From contig NZ_ASJB01000080.1 of NCBI RefSeq assembly GCF_000478275.1, positions 1 through 64,000 on the forward strand: DNA of 64,000 nucleotides, written 5' to 3'. The notes beneath the pieces are model-generated. The model was given only the letters and a program-made list of their open reading frames with translations, searched no databases and was not told the origin of the DNA. Shown one piece after another: positions 36,898 through 46,415 of the stretch. Position 1 is the stretch's first letter. Each line of letters begins with the position of its first letter. The DNA comes from Amycolatopsis orientalis DSM 40040 = KCTC 9412. Its GTDB lineage: Bacteria > Actinomycetota > Actinomycetes > Mycobacteriales > Pseudonocardiaceae. Made by a program: the position numbers and the translations under genes.

Positions 36898-38571
36898 TTA
36901 GACCCGTTGCAACGCTCTGAGCAGCAGCGGAGAGCGTCCGCCGAGACCTTCGGCTTCGAAGACGGCGACGCCGACGCGCGGGAGGTCGCGGGCCGCGGGG
37001 TAGGCCAGGTAGCGCGGGACCCAGCGGGGTCGGAACTTCGCGTTGAAGCGGTAGAGGGTCTCGATCTGGATCCAACGTGAGAAGAATCGCAGCGTCCGGG
37101 CGGACAGGCGCGCGACGGGGCCGGCGCCGATGCGCTGGCCTTGTTCCAGGACGGCGCGGAAGGCGGCGAAGTTCAGGGAGACGTGCTGGGCGGGGGTCGT
37201 CAGGAGCAGTTCGGAGATCATCAGCTCGTTGACGCCGTTGTCGGCGGACCGGTCCCGGCGCATGACGTCCAGGGACAGGCCCTTCTCGCCCCAGGGCACG
37301 AACTGGAGGACGCCTCGGATGTCACCGTCGTGCTCGGCGGTGACCAGGACCGAGTCCGGATCGCCCATCCGGCCGAGGGCCATCGAGAAGCCGCGTTCGG
37401 TGTCGGTACCGCGCCAGGTGGCGGCGAGGGCGCGGAGTTCGTCGAGTTCGGCGGCGGGGATGTCTTCGGCCTTCCGGATCCGGACGGTGTAACCGGCTCG
37501 CTTCGTGTGTGAGACGGCTTGGCGGACTCCGCGCATCGTGCGGCCTTCGAGGGTGAAGGTGGCCGTGTCGACGACGGCTTCGTCGCCGATCTCCAGGACC
37601 TCCAGCCCGAAGCGTGCCCAGACGGTCGCGCCCAGTTCCGAGCAGCCCATGGTCGCCGGGGTCCAGGCGTACCGGCGGCAGACGTCCAGGTACTCCTCGA
37701 TCGCGCCCGGCCATGCTTCCGGGTCACCGAGGGGGTCCGCCGAGCACAGCGCGACACCGGCGATCACGCGATAGGTGACCGCGGCCTTCCCCGACTTCGA
37801 GAAGACCACGAACTTGTCCCGCCGGAGGGCGAAGTACCCCAGCGAGTCCCGCTCCCCCAGCAGCGCCCTGAGCCGCTCGACCTCGTCATCGGTCAGCTCC
37901 GGCGCGGGTTCGGCCGACCGCAGCAGGAAGTACGCCGCCAGCAGGACAGCGCCGATGCCGAACAGCAGGCCGACGGCCGCCGAAAGGTCCTCCAGCCACA
38001 TCGCGTGGAAGACCGCCGGGCCGCTCACGCCGACCAGGGCCAGCACCGACTGCAGCAGGCGGTCGCCCACGCCCAGGGGATCCAACGCCCTGGCGATCGA
38101 CAGCAGGGTGAAGTTGATCGCGATCCCGGCCAGCACCAGCTGCAGGAAGACCCGGATCGCGCGCCACCGGCCGGTCACCGGATCGGGGAGCGCGATGAAG
38201 TGGCGCCGCGTCGCGATCAGGGCGATCAGCAGCGCGAGCGACACGAGGCCGGCGCCGAGGACGTGCCGCAGCCCGAGATGCGACACCGTCAGCAGGACGG
38301 CGGCGGCGACGGCGAGCTGCCAGGCCCTTCGCTTCCGCCGTTTGAGGCCGGCGGCGAGCATCACCAGCAGTACGCCGGTCACCAGCGCGACCGTCGCCGC
38401 GCCGACCGTGGCCTCGTTGGGCAGTTCCAGCCAATCGGCGACATGGCCGCGCAGGGTGCGCCGTCCGGCCGGGACCAGCACCGAGACCAGGGCCAGCAGT
38501 CCGGCCAGTCGCGTCACCCAGGTGATCACCGCCACCGAGGTGGCACCCGCCACCCGCCACGCGCCCGCCAA
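36898..38571 (-). CDS. MprF-like membrane protein with DUF2156 aminoacyl-transferase domain
   Basis: About 557 residues from a TTG at 38571; GTG at 38553 or a TTG at 38616 are possible. The first 260 residues hold about seven hydrophobic spans (for example TRLAGLLALVSVLVPAG). The C-terminal half is a GNAT-like DUF2156 domain as in phosphatidylglycerol lysyltransferase: LGYFALRRDKFVVFSKSGKA, WTPATMGCSELGATVWARFG, FRPRWVPRYLAYPAARDLPR near the end. Such proteins transfer amino acids from tRNA to lipids. It lies next to tRNA genes by chance or not. No lysyl-tRNA synthetase domain is fused, unlike LysX. Confidence 0.85.
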   Translation of the reverse strand: MAGAWRVAGATSVAVITWVTRLAGLLALVSVLVPAGRRTLRGHVADWLELPNEATVGAATVALVTGVLLVMLAAGLKRRKRRAWQLAVAAAVLLTVSHLGLRHVLGAGLVSLALLIALIATRRHFIALPDPVTGRWRAIRVFLQLVLAGIAINFTLLSIARALDPLGVGDRLLQSVLALVGVSGPAVFHAMWLEDLSAAVGLLFGIGAVLLAAYFLLRSAEPAPELTDDEVERLRALLGERDSLGYFALRRDKFVVFSKSGKAAVTYRVIAGVALCSADPLGDPEAWPGAIEEYLDVCRRYAWTPATMGCSELGATVWARFGLEVLEIGDEAVVDTATFTLEGRTMRGVRQAVSHTKRAGYTVRIRKAEDIPAAELDELRALAATWRGTDTERGFSMALGRMGDPDSVLVTAEHDGDIRGVLQFVPWGEKGLSLDVMRRDRSADNGVNELMISELLLTTPAQHVSLNFAAFRAVLEQGQRIGAGPVARLSARTLRFFSRWIQIETLYRFNAKFRPRWVPRYLAYPAARDLPRVGVAVFEAEGLGGRSPLLLRALQRV

Positions 38572-38584
38572 GTTCCCGCCCCCG

Positions 38585-40561
38585 TTAACTCCTTGCCAGC
38601 TCCACGAACGGTACAAGGGCTTCGGGGTTCAGGAGCGCATCCCGGCTGACGGCGCGGTCAGGTGAAACGCCCGAAAGGATCTTCTTGACCGGAACCTCGC
38701 ATTTCTTGCCGTTGAGCGTGCGGGGTACCTCGCTCACCTGGACGAACCGGTCGGGCACGTGCCGCGGCGAAAGGGCCCCTCGCAACTCCTTGCGCAGGGC
38801 GGGTTCGACGTCCTCGAGCGAGACGCCCTCGGCCAGGACGAGGAAGCACAGCAGCTGTCCGTCTTCGTTGCCCGCCGCCGAAGTGTCGATCACCAGCGAA
38901 TCCGCGACCTGGTCGAAGGCTTCGACGACGCGGTAGAACTCGGCCGTGCCCATCCGGACGCCGCCGCGGTTGAGCGTCGAGTCGCTGCGGCCGTAGATGA
39001 CCGCGGAGCCGCGGCCGGTGATCCGGATCCAGTCGCCGTGCCGCCAGATCCCGGGATACATCTCGAAGTACGCCTCGCGCAGCCGCGAACCGTCCGGGTC
39101 GTTCCAGAAGAACACCGGCATCGACGGCATCGGTTCGGTGATGACCAGTTCGCCGACCTCTTCCACCACGGGCTTCCCGGTCTCGTCGAACGCGGCGACG
39201 GCGGCGCCGAGCGCGCGGACGGAGAGTTCGCCCAGCCAGACCGGGACGTCCGGGGCCGCCGCGACGAACGCGGCGCACAGGTCCGTGCCGCCGGACACCG
39301 AACAGATCTGGACGCGTTTGCCGACCTCGTCGACGATCCAGCGGAAGCCCTCGACGCTCAGCGGCGCGCCGGTGGATCCCAAGGCGCGCAACGCGGTGAG
39401 GTCGTACCGCTCCGCCGGTTTGATCCCGGCCTTCAGGCAGCTTTGGATGAACGGCGCCGACGTGCCGAAGTAGGTCACGCGGTGTTGTTCCGCGATGTGC
39501 CACAACACGTTCAGGTCCGGATGGCCTGGGCTGCCGTCGAACAGCACGATCGTGGTACCCGTCAGCAGGCCGGAGATGAGGAAGTTCCACATCATCCAGC
39601 CGGTGGTGGTGAACCAGAAGAACCGGTCGCCCGGGCCGAGATCGCTTTGCAGGGCAAGGGCTTTGAGGTGTTCGAGGGTGATCCCGCCGTGCCCGTGGAC
39701 GATGCCCTTCGGCAGGCCGGTGGTTCCCGAGGAGTACAGGACCCACAGCGGATGGCCGAATTCGACGGGCTCGAAGGTCAGTTCGGCTCCGGCGTTGTCG
39801 GCGAGCAGCGTGTCCCAGTCGAGCGTACCGTCGAGGCGCCCGCCGGCGTAGTCGACGAGCACGGTCGCTTCTAGGGTGGGGATCTCGTCCCGCAACGAGT
39901 TCACCGTCGACCGGCTGTCGAACCACCGTCCATTGTAGACGTAGCCGTTGACGGCGATCAGCACCTTCGGCTCGATCTGGGCGAACCGGTCGGTGATCGC
40001 CCGGACACCGAAGTCCGGCGAGCAGGACGACCAGACGGCGCCGAGGCTCGCGGTGGCGAGGAAGGCGATCAGCGTCTGCGGACAGTTCGGCGCCAGCGCG
40101 ACCACCCTGTCCCCTTTGGACACTCCCAGTTTCCGCAGGCCCTCACGCGCGGAGGCGACGGCGGAGCGCAGGGCGCCGTACGTCAGCTGCGACGAAAGGC
40201 CGTCCTCGCGGTGGAAGATCACGGCGATCTCGTCGTCGGCCTTCGCGGCGCCCGCGACGCCGGGCATGAGCGAGTGCTCGGCGTAGTTCAGGGTGCCGCC
40301 CTCGAACCATCGCGCGTTCGGCATCTCGCCGGTGAGCACCTCACCGGGCCGGTCGTGCCAGCGCATGCCGAGGAAGTCGGCGACGGCCGCCCAGAACTCG
40401 GGTCCGCGCCGCACGGAGAACTCCCACAACGCGTTGTAGTCGTCGACTTCCACTCCGCGTTCCGTGCGCAGCCAGCGGCGGAACGCGTCGATCTTGGTGT
40501 CGGGCAGGCGGCTCGGCTCAGGGCGCCAGAGCACTTCCGGGGCGTCGGCGGTGTGCGTCAC
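38585..40561 (-). CDS. Acetoacetate-CoA ligase
   Basis: 658 residues from a GTG. Adenylate-forming enzyme: P-loop motif VLYSSGTTGLPKGIVHGHGG, then TTTGWMMWNFLISGLLTGTT, GSTGAPLSVEGFRWI, and the C-terminal RSDSTLNRGGVRMGTAEFYR and GKKCEVPVKKILSG with the catalytic Lys. Length and the acetoacetyl-CoA synthetase N-terminal extension (residues 1-100) fit AacS, which activates acetoacetate at the expense of ATP. Its 3' end precedes the MprF-like gene closely. Confidence 0.92.
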   Translation of the reverse strand: MTHTADAPEVLWRPEPSRLPDTKIDAFRRWLRTERGVEVDDYNALWEFSVRRGPEFWAAVADFLGMRWHDRPGEVLTGEMPNARWFEGGTLNYAEHSLMPGVAGAAKADDEIAVIFHREDGLSSQLTYGALRSAVASAREGLRKLGVSKGDRVVALAPNCPQTLIAFLATASLGAVWSSCSPDFGVRAITDRFAQIEPKVLIAVNGYVYNGRWFDSRSTVNSLRDEIPTLEATVLVDYAGGRLDGTLDWDTLLADNAGAELTFEPVEFGHPLWVLYSSGTTGLPKGIVHGHGGITLEHLKALALQSDLGPGDRFFWFTTTGWMMWNFLISGLLTGTTIVLFDGSPGHPDLNVLWHIAEQHRVTYFGTSAPFIQSCLKAGIKPAERYDLTALRALGSTGAPLSVEGFRWIVDEVGKRVQICSVSGGTDLCAAFVAAAPDVPVWLGELSVRALGAAVAAFDETGKPVVEEVGELVITEPMPSMPVFFWNDPDGSRLREAYFEMYPGIWRHGDWIRITGRGSAVIYGRSDSTLNRGGVRMGTAEFYRVVEAFDQVADSLVIDTSAAGNEDGQLLCFLVLAEGVSLEDVEPALRKELRGALSPRHVPDRFVQVSEVPRTLNGKKCEVPVKKILSGVSPDRAVSRDALLNPEALVPFVELARS

Positions 40562-40589
40562 CCCGCGATGTTAACCCTCGTTAACCGAT

Positions 40590-41342
40590 CTAGCGAGCCC
40601 CCGTGAACAGCTCGTACGCCATCGTCTTGAGCCGCCCGGCGTCCAGCGGAGTGACCGTGAGCCAGCCTCGGTCACGACGAAGACCGTAGCGTCCTTCGGG
40701 GGTGTCCACCCAGGTCAGCGTGCCCTCGCCGCGGACCCAGCGGCCCTCCCACGACTTCCTGGTCGCGCCGAGCCGTCCGCTGCCGATCCGCTGCGTCGCG
40801 ATCCTGACCAGCACGATGACCTCGGGTTCGCGCAGTCCGGCGTCGCGCAGGACGTCGGAGAACGCCGACTGCCCGCCGCGCTCCCCCGCCTCGCACGCCG
40901 CCGTGTAGTCGTCGACGCGCAGGTTGACCGAGAGGCCCCGCCCCTGCTCACACGACGGCAACGCCTGCAGCAGCGTCGCGGCGACGAGCGGTTCCCGGAG
41001 CGACGACAACTCGACGTCGGTGCCGGCGACACCGATCGCGACGGCGCCGCGATCGGACACGCATCCCACGGCCCGGTACGCCGGATCGCCGTCGAGCCGC
41101 AGGTCCAGCGTCAGTTCGCTGTTCGCGATGGTGTGCAGCAACGTCACCAGCTCCGGCGCGGGGGCGTCCACCGTGCCGAGGCCGCGTTCGGACAGCGTCC
41201 GGCTCGCCGCGGCCACCAGCTCGGCGCGGAACTCCGGCGTCCGCCCGACGTGCGGCACCTCCAGCACCGCGGGCAGTTCGTCGCGTCCGTGCGCCGACCA
41301 CAACAGGAACAGCTCACCGATGTGCAGGCGGATCCAGTCCAT
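40590..41342 (-). CDS. ESX secretion-associated protein EspG (set 1)
   Basis: 250 residues. The EspG fold is indicated by RLHIGELFLLWSAHGRDELP, GRTPEFRAELVAAASRTLSE and the C-terminal GRLGATRKSWEGRWVRGEGT with RYGLRRDRGWLTVTP. EspG chaperones PPE-type proteins before export by the type VII secretion system. It overlaps the PPE-like gene by one base (start at 41342), so it is last in a three-gene unit. A second EspG is encoded at 58592. Confidence 0.85.
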   Translation of the reverse strand: MDWIRLHIGELFLLWSAHGRDELPAVLEVPHVGRTPEFRAELVAAASRTLSERGLGTVDAPAPELVTLLHTIANSELTLDLRLDGDPAYRAVGCVSDRGAVAIGVAGTDVELSSLREPLVAATLLQALPSCEQGRGLSVNLRVDDYTAACEAGERGGQSAFSDVLRDAGLREPEVIVLVRIATQRIGSGRLGATRKSWEGRWVRGEGTLTWVDTPEGRYGLRRDRGWLTVTPLDAGRLKTMAYELFTGAR

Positions 41343-42475
41343 CAGCGGCCTCGCGGGTCTTCGCCGATGACCGGCGGGGTGACGTAGCCGCCAAGGCCCC
41401 AGACGTCGGAATCCTCGACGAGGTAGTCCGGCGCCTTGTGTTCGTCCTCGCCCTGATTGCCTTGCTGTGGCCCCGCCATCCCCATCGGCATCCCGCCGAA
41501 GCCACCCATGCCCGCGGCCGCGGCGCGTGTCCCCGCGACCTGACCCGGCTGCCCCGACGGCCCGAAGCCGCCGGCACCGGATCGGCCGCCCTGTCCGAGC
41601 TGCTCGTGGGTGCCGCCCACGGTGCCGGGCGACGGTGGTGGCGGCACGAAGGCGCCGCTGCTCGTGCCGGGCGCGCGCGGCGCCTCGGCGGGCTCCCGCA
41701 CCTGGATCGGCGCGACGTCGTCGACCGCGCCGCTGCTGCGGGTCGAGTTATCCGGGGGCGTCTCCGGTTCGGGTTCGGGCTTCGGCCGCGGCTCCGGCTC
41801 TTCGGGCGTCTTGAGGATCTGCGGCTGTTTGCCGTACGAGGTGAAGCGAGGGACGTTCTCGTAGACCTCGCCGGAGGTCCATTGCATCCGCGTCATCACG
41901 TCGGCGGCCTGACGGTGCAGATCCTGCGAGGTCTCGTCGGTCGGTTCGGCGACGAGACGGCCCGCCTCGGCGAAACCGGACTTCTGTGGTGACGATGTCG
42001 ACATGGCCTGCGTCGAGTCGGAGACCGGGACAGGACGGCGCTGCGGCGGCTGCGGTGTATTCGGACGCGGGGAGTATCCCGGCGGCTCGGGCATCGTGTG
42101 CCGCGCGGTTTCGGCGATGTCCGCCTGACGGCGCACGCAGTTCGCGACGTTCTCGGCGCGCCAGCCGGTCTCGGCCGCCCAGTCGACGAGTTTGACCGCG
42201 GCGTCACGGGCCCTGTCCGCACCCTCGCCCGTCCAACCGTCGGCCGTGGCGACGATGGCCGCCCTGAGTTCGGATCCGGCCCGGTCGAGGAAGGCGCTGA
42301 TCTTCGTCCACTGCGCGGCGACGGCTTCCGCGCCCGCCAGGTCCAGCTCGTTGTGGACCATCTCGTAGAGCTCTTGGTGCGAGTAGCTCATCCAGTCGAT
42401 GTCGGCGTTGAGGTGCTCGGGGCCGGGCCGCGGTTCGGGCTCCCGGGGCGGCCACGGCGAGGGCAGGATCCGCAT
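41342..42475 (-). CDS. PPE-like type VII secretion substrate with Pro/Gly-rich tail (set 1)
   Basis: 377 residues. The N-terminal 130 residues are two long helices with WDWMSYSHQELYE-like and a WxG turn at VATADGWTGEGADRARDAAV. A Pro-rich linker follows (residues 130-260), then a Gly-rich segment. The C-terminus ends DYLVEDSDVWGLGG... and PPVIGE, a motif shared with the PPE-like protein at 60092. It overlaps its neighbours by a base each, showing coupling. EspG (40590) should be its chaperone. Confidence 0.85.
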   Translation of the reverse strand: MRILPSPWPPREPEPRPGPEHLNADIDWMSYSHQELYEMVHNELDLAGAEAVAAQWTKISAFLDRAGSELRAAIVATADGWTGEGADRARDAAVKLVDWAAETGWRAENVANCVRRQADIAETARHTMPEPPGYSPRPNTPQPPQRRPVPVSDSTQAMSTSSPQKSGFAEAGRLVAEPTDETSQDLHRQAADVMTRMQWTSGEVYENVPRFTSYGKQPQILKTPEEPEPRPKPEPEPETPPDNSTRSSGAVDDVAPIQVREPAEAPRAPGTSSGAFVPPPPSPGTVGGTHEQLGQGGRSGAGGFGPSGQPGQVAGTRAAAAGMGGFGGMPMGMAGPQQGNQGEDEHKAPDYLVEDSDVWGLGGYVTPPVIGEDPRGR

Positions 42476-42954
42476 CAGTGCTCGTCCTTCCGCTCGTGCT
42501 CGACGATGTCCTCCAGGTCGAACCGGCGGGCGACCCGTTCCAGCTGCTCCTGGCCTTCCTCGTCCGCGGCGACGTACATCTTCCGCGCCGCCATCACGGT
42601 GAGCTGGAAGTCCTTGAGCACCTTGGCGAAGTCGTTGAGGACGGGCAGGGCCGCTTCGGTCCCCTCGGTCGCGGCGCCCTGGAAGCGTTCGCTCATCGTG
42701 TGCCCGACGAAGTTGGCGCCCAGTTTCAGGGGCGCCTTGAACTCCGTCGAGTCCTTGATCAGCGCGTTGAGTTCATGCCGTGCCTTCAACAGCGCGTCGA
42801 CGAGCTTCTTGGCGGCGTCCTCGGTGACCTTGACGGTCCCCTTCTTGGCATCGGTCTTGGTGTCCCGGATCTGACCCGCCACCGGTGCCAGCGCCGGAGC
42901 CGAAGCGCCGAACGCGGCTTGTGGCGTCACGGGCACCTTGGGTGACTGTGCCAT
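42475..42954 (-). CDS. Helical ESX-associated protein (set 1)
   Basis: 159 residues from the ATG at 42954 (MAQSPKVPVTPQAAFG), with GAGGG before it. The body is predicted all-helical (KKLVDALLKARHELNALIKD, then FAKVLKDFQLTVMAARKMYV) and its C-terminus is charged. No WXG turn is seen. It precedes a PPE-like gene and corresponds in position and type to the protein at 59476 in set 2, so it may be the PE-like partner of the PPE protein. Confidence 0.65.
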   Translation of the reverse strand: MAQSPKVPVTPQAAFGASAPALAPVAGQIRDTKTDAKKGTVKVTEDAAKKLVDALLKARHELNALIKDSTEFKAPLKLGANFVGHTMSERFQGAATEGTEAALPVLNDFAKVLKDFQLTVMAARKMYVAADEEGQEQLERVARRFDLEDIVEHERKDEH

Positions 42955-43001
42955 TTGACCCTCCCCTGTCACATCTGGAGGGAATGGTAGCGCGGATCAG
43001 G

Positions 43002-43634
43002 TCACCGCAGGTGGGCGTCGAACCAATTCAGCGTGCGCTGCCAGGCCTCCGCGGCCGCGTCCGGATCCGCGTCGAACCGGTGGTTGGCGCCCGGGTAGCG
43101 GACGACGTCCGTCACGACCCCCGCCGACGCCGCCGCGTCGCGCAACTGCTCGACCTCGGCGCCTCCGGCCTCGTCACCCGCGTCGCCGTACATGCCGAGC
43201 CAAGGGCTGGTCAACCGTCCCGCGATCTCGACGAGGACCGGAAGTTCGGTGACGCCCTGCCCACCGACGCTCACCGCCGCGCCCAGCCTGCGGTTCGAGG
43301 CGACGACCAAGGCCGCCGTCCCGCCGAGGTCGAAACCGACGACACCGATGAGATCCGCCTCGACACCGCGCCCGGAAAGCCACGCGAGCGTCGCGTCGGT
43401 GGCGTCGAGCAGATCCTGCTGCGTGAGGTTATCGCGATCGAGATGCGGGGTGACGGTGAGCCAGCCTTCGCCGGCGAGCCCCGCCAGGAGCAGGCTCAAG
43501 CCCTCTTCGACCTCGTCGGTCTCCTCGTGCAACACCACGAGCCCGCCTCGCACGACGCCTTCCGGTTCGGCGAAGGTCAGGCGCGACGTGTGGCCGTCGA
43601 TGTGCTGATGTTCCACGGTGGTCGTCAAGGTCAT
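43002..43634 (-). CDS. Dienelactone hydrolase family protein with Asp at the nucleophile position
   Basis: 210 residues. The alpha/beta fold is clear: GLVVLHEETDEVEEGLSLLL at the head, nucleophile elbow GVVGFDLGGTAAL and closing GANHRFDADPDAAAEAW. Dienelactone hydrolases have Cys at the elbow (GFCxGG); here position 102 is Asp. Asp nucleophiles occur in dehalogenases and epoxide hydrolases, so either chemistry has changed or activity is lost. Confidence 0.85.
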   Translation of the reverse strand: MTLTTTVEHQHIDGHTSRLTFAEPEGVVRGGLVVLHEETDEVEEGLSLLLAGLAGEGWLTVTPHLDRDNLTQQDLLDATDATLAWLSGRGVEADLIGVVGFDLGGTAALVVASNRRLGAAVSVGGQGVTELPVLVEIAGRLTSPWLGMYGDAGDEAGGAEVEQLRDAAASAGVVTDVVRYPGANHRFDADPDAAAEAWQRTLNWFDAHLR

Positions 43635-43731
43635 TCCTCCATCAGACCACTCTTAGGTAAATATTCGGGGCTTGCCCGGACGCGGGAGGATACGGTGTCG
43701 GAGCCGTCCCCCAGACGTAGGAGCGCCGAAG

Positions 43732-44787
43732 ATGTCCCCTGTTTCGCCGCGTGCGGATCTCGAATCGTTGCCGAAGTACGTCCCTGGCCGGACAATCCAG
43801 GGTGCGATCAAGCTGGCGAGCAACGAGGTTCCCGGTGGACCGCTGCCGAGTGTGGCGCAGGCCATAGCCGAAGCGGCACAGGGCATCAACCGGTATCCGG
43901 ACATCACCGCGTCCGGGCTCGTCGAGCGGCTGGCCCGCGAACTGGGCGAACCGGTCGAGCGGATCGCCATCGGCTGCGGCTCGGTTTCCCTTTGCCAGCA
44001 GATGATCCAGGCCTTGTGCGGCCCCGGTGACGAGGTCGTCTTCCCGTGGCGTTCGTTCGAGGCGTACCCGATCGTCACGCAGGTGGCGAACGCCGTCGAC
44101 GTGAAGGTGCCGCTGACCGGCGGACACGGGCTCGACCTCGACGCCATGCTCGCCGCGATCACGCCGAAGACGCGGCTGGTCTTCGTGTGCAACCCCAACA
44201 ACCCGACCGGGACCGTCGTGCGGCGCGCGGAGCTGGAACGCTTCCTCGACGCCGTGCCCGCGGGCGTGCTGGTCGTGCTCGACGAGGCCTACAAGGAGTT
44301 CGTGACCGACACCGAGGTGCCGGACGGCGTCGAACTGGCGCGCGGCAGGGACAACGTCGCGGTACTGCGGACGTTCTCGAAGGCGTACGGCCTCGCCGGT
44401 CTCCGCGTGGGTTACGCGGTGGCGCCGGAACCGATCGCCGTCGCGCTGAAGCAGGTGTACGTCGCCTTCTCGGTGAACATGATCGCCCAGGCCGCGGCCA
44501 TCGCGTCCCTCGACGCGGCCGACGAACTGCTGGAGCGCTGCAAGGAGATCGTCTCGGAGCGGACTCGCGTCCGGGATGCCTTGGTGGCCAACGGATACGA
44601 GGTTCCGGAGACGCAGGCGAACTTCGTCTGGCTGCCGCTGGGCGAGCGGACGACGGCGTTCGCGGAGCACGCGTTGGAGCGCAAGCTCATCGTGCGCCCG
44701 TTCGCCGGCGAAGGCGCGCGAGTGACCATCGGGACCCCCGAGGAGAACGACCTCTTCCTCGAAGCGGCCGCCGATTTCCCCCGCTGA
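43732..44787 (+). CDS. Histidinol-phosphate/aromatic aminotransferase (HisC/Pat type)
   Basis: 351 residues from the ATG at 43732 (TAGGAG upstream). PLP site motifs: ASNEVPGGPLPSV, NPNNPTGTVVRR, DEAYKEF, and the Schiff-base Lys in RTFSKAYGLAGLRVG; a final RPFAGEGARVTIGT binds the substrate carboxylate. The short actinobacterial Pat/HisC2 group transaminates phenylpyruvate and histidinol phosphate. A role with TyrA (2735) in aromatic amino acids is plausible. Confidence 0.9.
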   Translation: MSPVSPRADLESLPKYVPGRTIQGAIKLASNEVPGGPLPSVAQAIAEAAQGINRYPDITASGLVERLARELGEPVERIAIGCGSVSLCQQMIQALCGPGDEVVFPWRSFEAYPIVTQVANAVDVKVPLTGGHGLDLDAMLAAITPKTRLVFVCNPNNPTGTVVRRAELERFLDAVPAGVLVVLDEAYKEFVTDTEVPDGVELARGRDNVAVLRTFSKAYGLAGLRVGYAVAPEPIAVALKQVYVAFSVNMIAQAAAIASLDAADELLERCKEIVSERTRVRDALVANGYEVPETQANFVWLPLGERTTAFAEHALERKLIVRPFAGEGARVTIGTPEENDLFLEAAADFPR

Positions 44788-44812
44788 CGCCGAGAAAGGC
44801 AAGCAGGTAGTG

Positions 44813-44864
44813 GGTCTCGTGAGTGGTAATGACGGTTCTAACCGTCATTACCACTCACGAGACC
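44813..44864. repeat. Palindromic repeat A, copy 2
   Basis: Perfect 25-nt arms around a CT centre; the inner 22 bases of each arm are identical to copy 1 (TCGTGAGTGGTAATGACGGTT in each left arm, in part). It fills the gap between the convergent aminotransferase and TauE genes. Confidence 0.9.
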
Positions 44865-44865
44865 G

Positions 44866-45627
44866 CTACTTGAGCAGCAGCTGCACCATCGCGGCGAGGC
44901 CGACCACGACGATCACGCTGCGCAGCACCTTCGGCGAAAGCTTGCGGCCGATCTTCGCGCCGACCTGCCCGCCGATCGTCGACCCGACCGCGAGCAGCGC
45001 GACCACGGGCCAGCTGACCGGCGCGATGAAGGCGTAGATCGTGCCGGCGACGATGTTCACGACGGCGGAGAGCGCGTTCTTGACGCCGTTGAGCCGCTGC
45101 AGCGACTCCGACATCAGCATCCCCATGACGGCCACCATCATCACGCCCTGTGCGGCCGTGAAGTATCCGCCGTAGATGCCGATCAGGAAGATCAGGAACA
45201 ACAGGAGCGGCCCGATCTTGTGGACCTTTCCGTTCTCCTCACGGCGTTTCGCGACCCAGGCGGCCACTCGCGGCTGGACGATCACCAGCACCACAGCGAG
45301 CCCGACCAGTGCGGGCACGACGGTCTCGAAGGCGTCCTTCGGCAGCGAGAGCAGGAGGATCGTGCCGCAGATCGCGCCGAGGAACGACGCCACAGCGAGC
45401 TTGATCACCTCGGGCCAGTAGCCCTTGAGTTCCTGGCGGTAGCCGATCGCCCCGCTGACCGTGCCGGGGGCGAGGCCGATCGCGTTGGACGTCGTCGCCG
45501 TCAGCGGCGAGTAGCCGAGCGCGACCAGCACCGGGAACGTCACGAGCGTGCCCGAGCCGACGACCGTGTTGATGGTGCCCGCCCAGAGCCCCGCGACGAA
45601 GATCAGGACCGCGTGCCACCACGTCAT
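44866..45627 (-). CDS. TauE/SafE family sulfite/anion exporter
   Basis: 253 residues, eight hydrophobic spans. The two internal repeats each have the family's G-x-x-x-G-x-x-x-N-type motif: VAGLWAGTINTVVGSGTLVT at the head and IYGGYFTAAQGVMMVAVMG in the second half. Members export sulfite, taurine-derived anions or sulfoacetate. There are no sulfur genes next to it; the TauD-like protein at 4088 is distant. Confidence 0.9.
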   Translation of the reverse strand: MTWWHAVLIFVAGLWAGTINTVVGSGTLVTFPVLVALGYSPLTATTSNAIGLAPGTVSGAIGYRQELKGYWPEVIKLAVASFLGAICGTILLLSLPKDAFETVVPALVGLAVVLVIVQPRVAAWVAKRREENGKVHKIGPLLLFLIFLIGIYGGYFTAAQGVMMVAVMGMLMSESLQRLNGVKNALSAVVNIVAGTIYAFIAPVSWPVVALLAVGSTIGGQVGAKIGRKLSPKVLRSVIVVVGLAAMVQLLLK

Positions 45628-45696
45628 AAAGCACTCACCAGCGAACCATAAGCACGGTTACCTCCTTTCGCGCCGTGGATGTGTCTAGTCGAACAT

Positions 45697-46350
45697 TCAT
45701 GCGCCCGCGGGCGCCCGCTTCTCCTCCGGCAGATGGGCCGCGGTGATCTCCGCCGCGACGGTCCAGCCGAGCGACAGGTACAGCGCCCGCCCCTCTTCCG
45801 TCGCGACCAGGACCGCTCGCTCCGCCCCGGCCGCCACGGCCACCTCGTCGAGCCTGCGCATGACGAACCGCCCCAGCCCGCGACGCTGGTGCTCGGGCTC
45901 CGTCACGACCTGGTCGACCACCGCCGTGCCGCCGGCGATCGCGACCCGGCCGGTGGCCGCGCGCGAGCCGTCGGGAGCGCGGACGACCACGTCGGTGACC
46001 ACGCCGTCGCCGACCAGTTCCGCCTGGTACGGCTCGGGCGCGGCCATGACGGGCCGCACCGCGAGCGGAGTGCTCATCAGGTACTCCGGCGGGCCGACCT
46101 CCCAGTTCGGCGGCACCGTCCCCGCCACCTCTTCCCGCGAACCACTCACCTTCAGCCAGGTGCCGGGCTCGGTCAGCGCGCGGGCCCGGCGCGCGGCCGA
46201 CTCGGCGTCCGCCAGCACATATCTCACGCGGTGCCCCGGACGGCCGACGTCGAGCCGGTAGCCGTCCGGCTCGGCCACCGGGAGCCCGACGCCGCGGGAA
46301 AGCGCCCAGCCGTGCACCCATGCCTTGATCAGTCCTGCCACCCCAGTCAT
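45697..46350 (-). CDS. GNAT family N-acetyltransferase
   Basis: 217 residues. The C-terminal half is the GNAT core: VVDQVVTEPEHQRRGLGRFV with the acetyl-CoA pyrophosphate loop Q-R-R-G-L-G, then ERAVLVATEEGRALYLSLGW. The N-terminal 100 residues are not typical and may bind the substrate. Divergent from a GntR regulator. Confidence 0.85.
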   Translation of the reverse strand: MTGVAGLIKAWVHGWALSRGVGLPVAEPDGYRLDVGRPGHRVRYVLADAESAARRARALTEPGTWLKVSGSREEVAGTVPPNWEVGPPEYLMSTPLAVRPVMAAPEPYQAELVGDGVVTDVVVRAPDGSRAATGRVAIAGGTAVVDQVVTEPEHQRRGLGRFVMRRLDEVAVAAGAERAVLVATEEGRALYLSLGWTVAAEITAAHLPEEKRAPAGA

Positions 46351-46415
46351 CGTCCGATGATGACACCGGCCACCGACAATTCCGGCCGGTTCGCCGAACC
46401 TGCGAGGATGACGCC

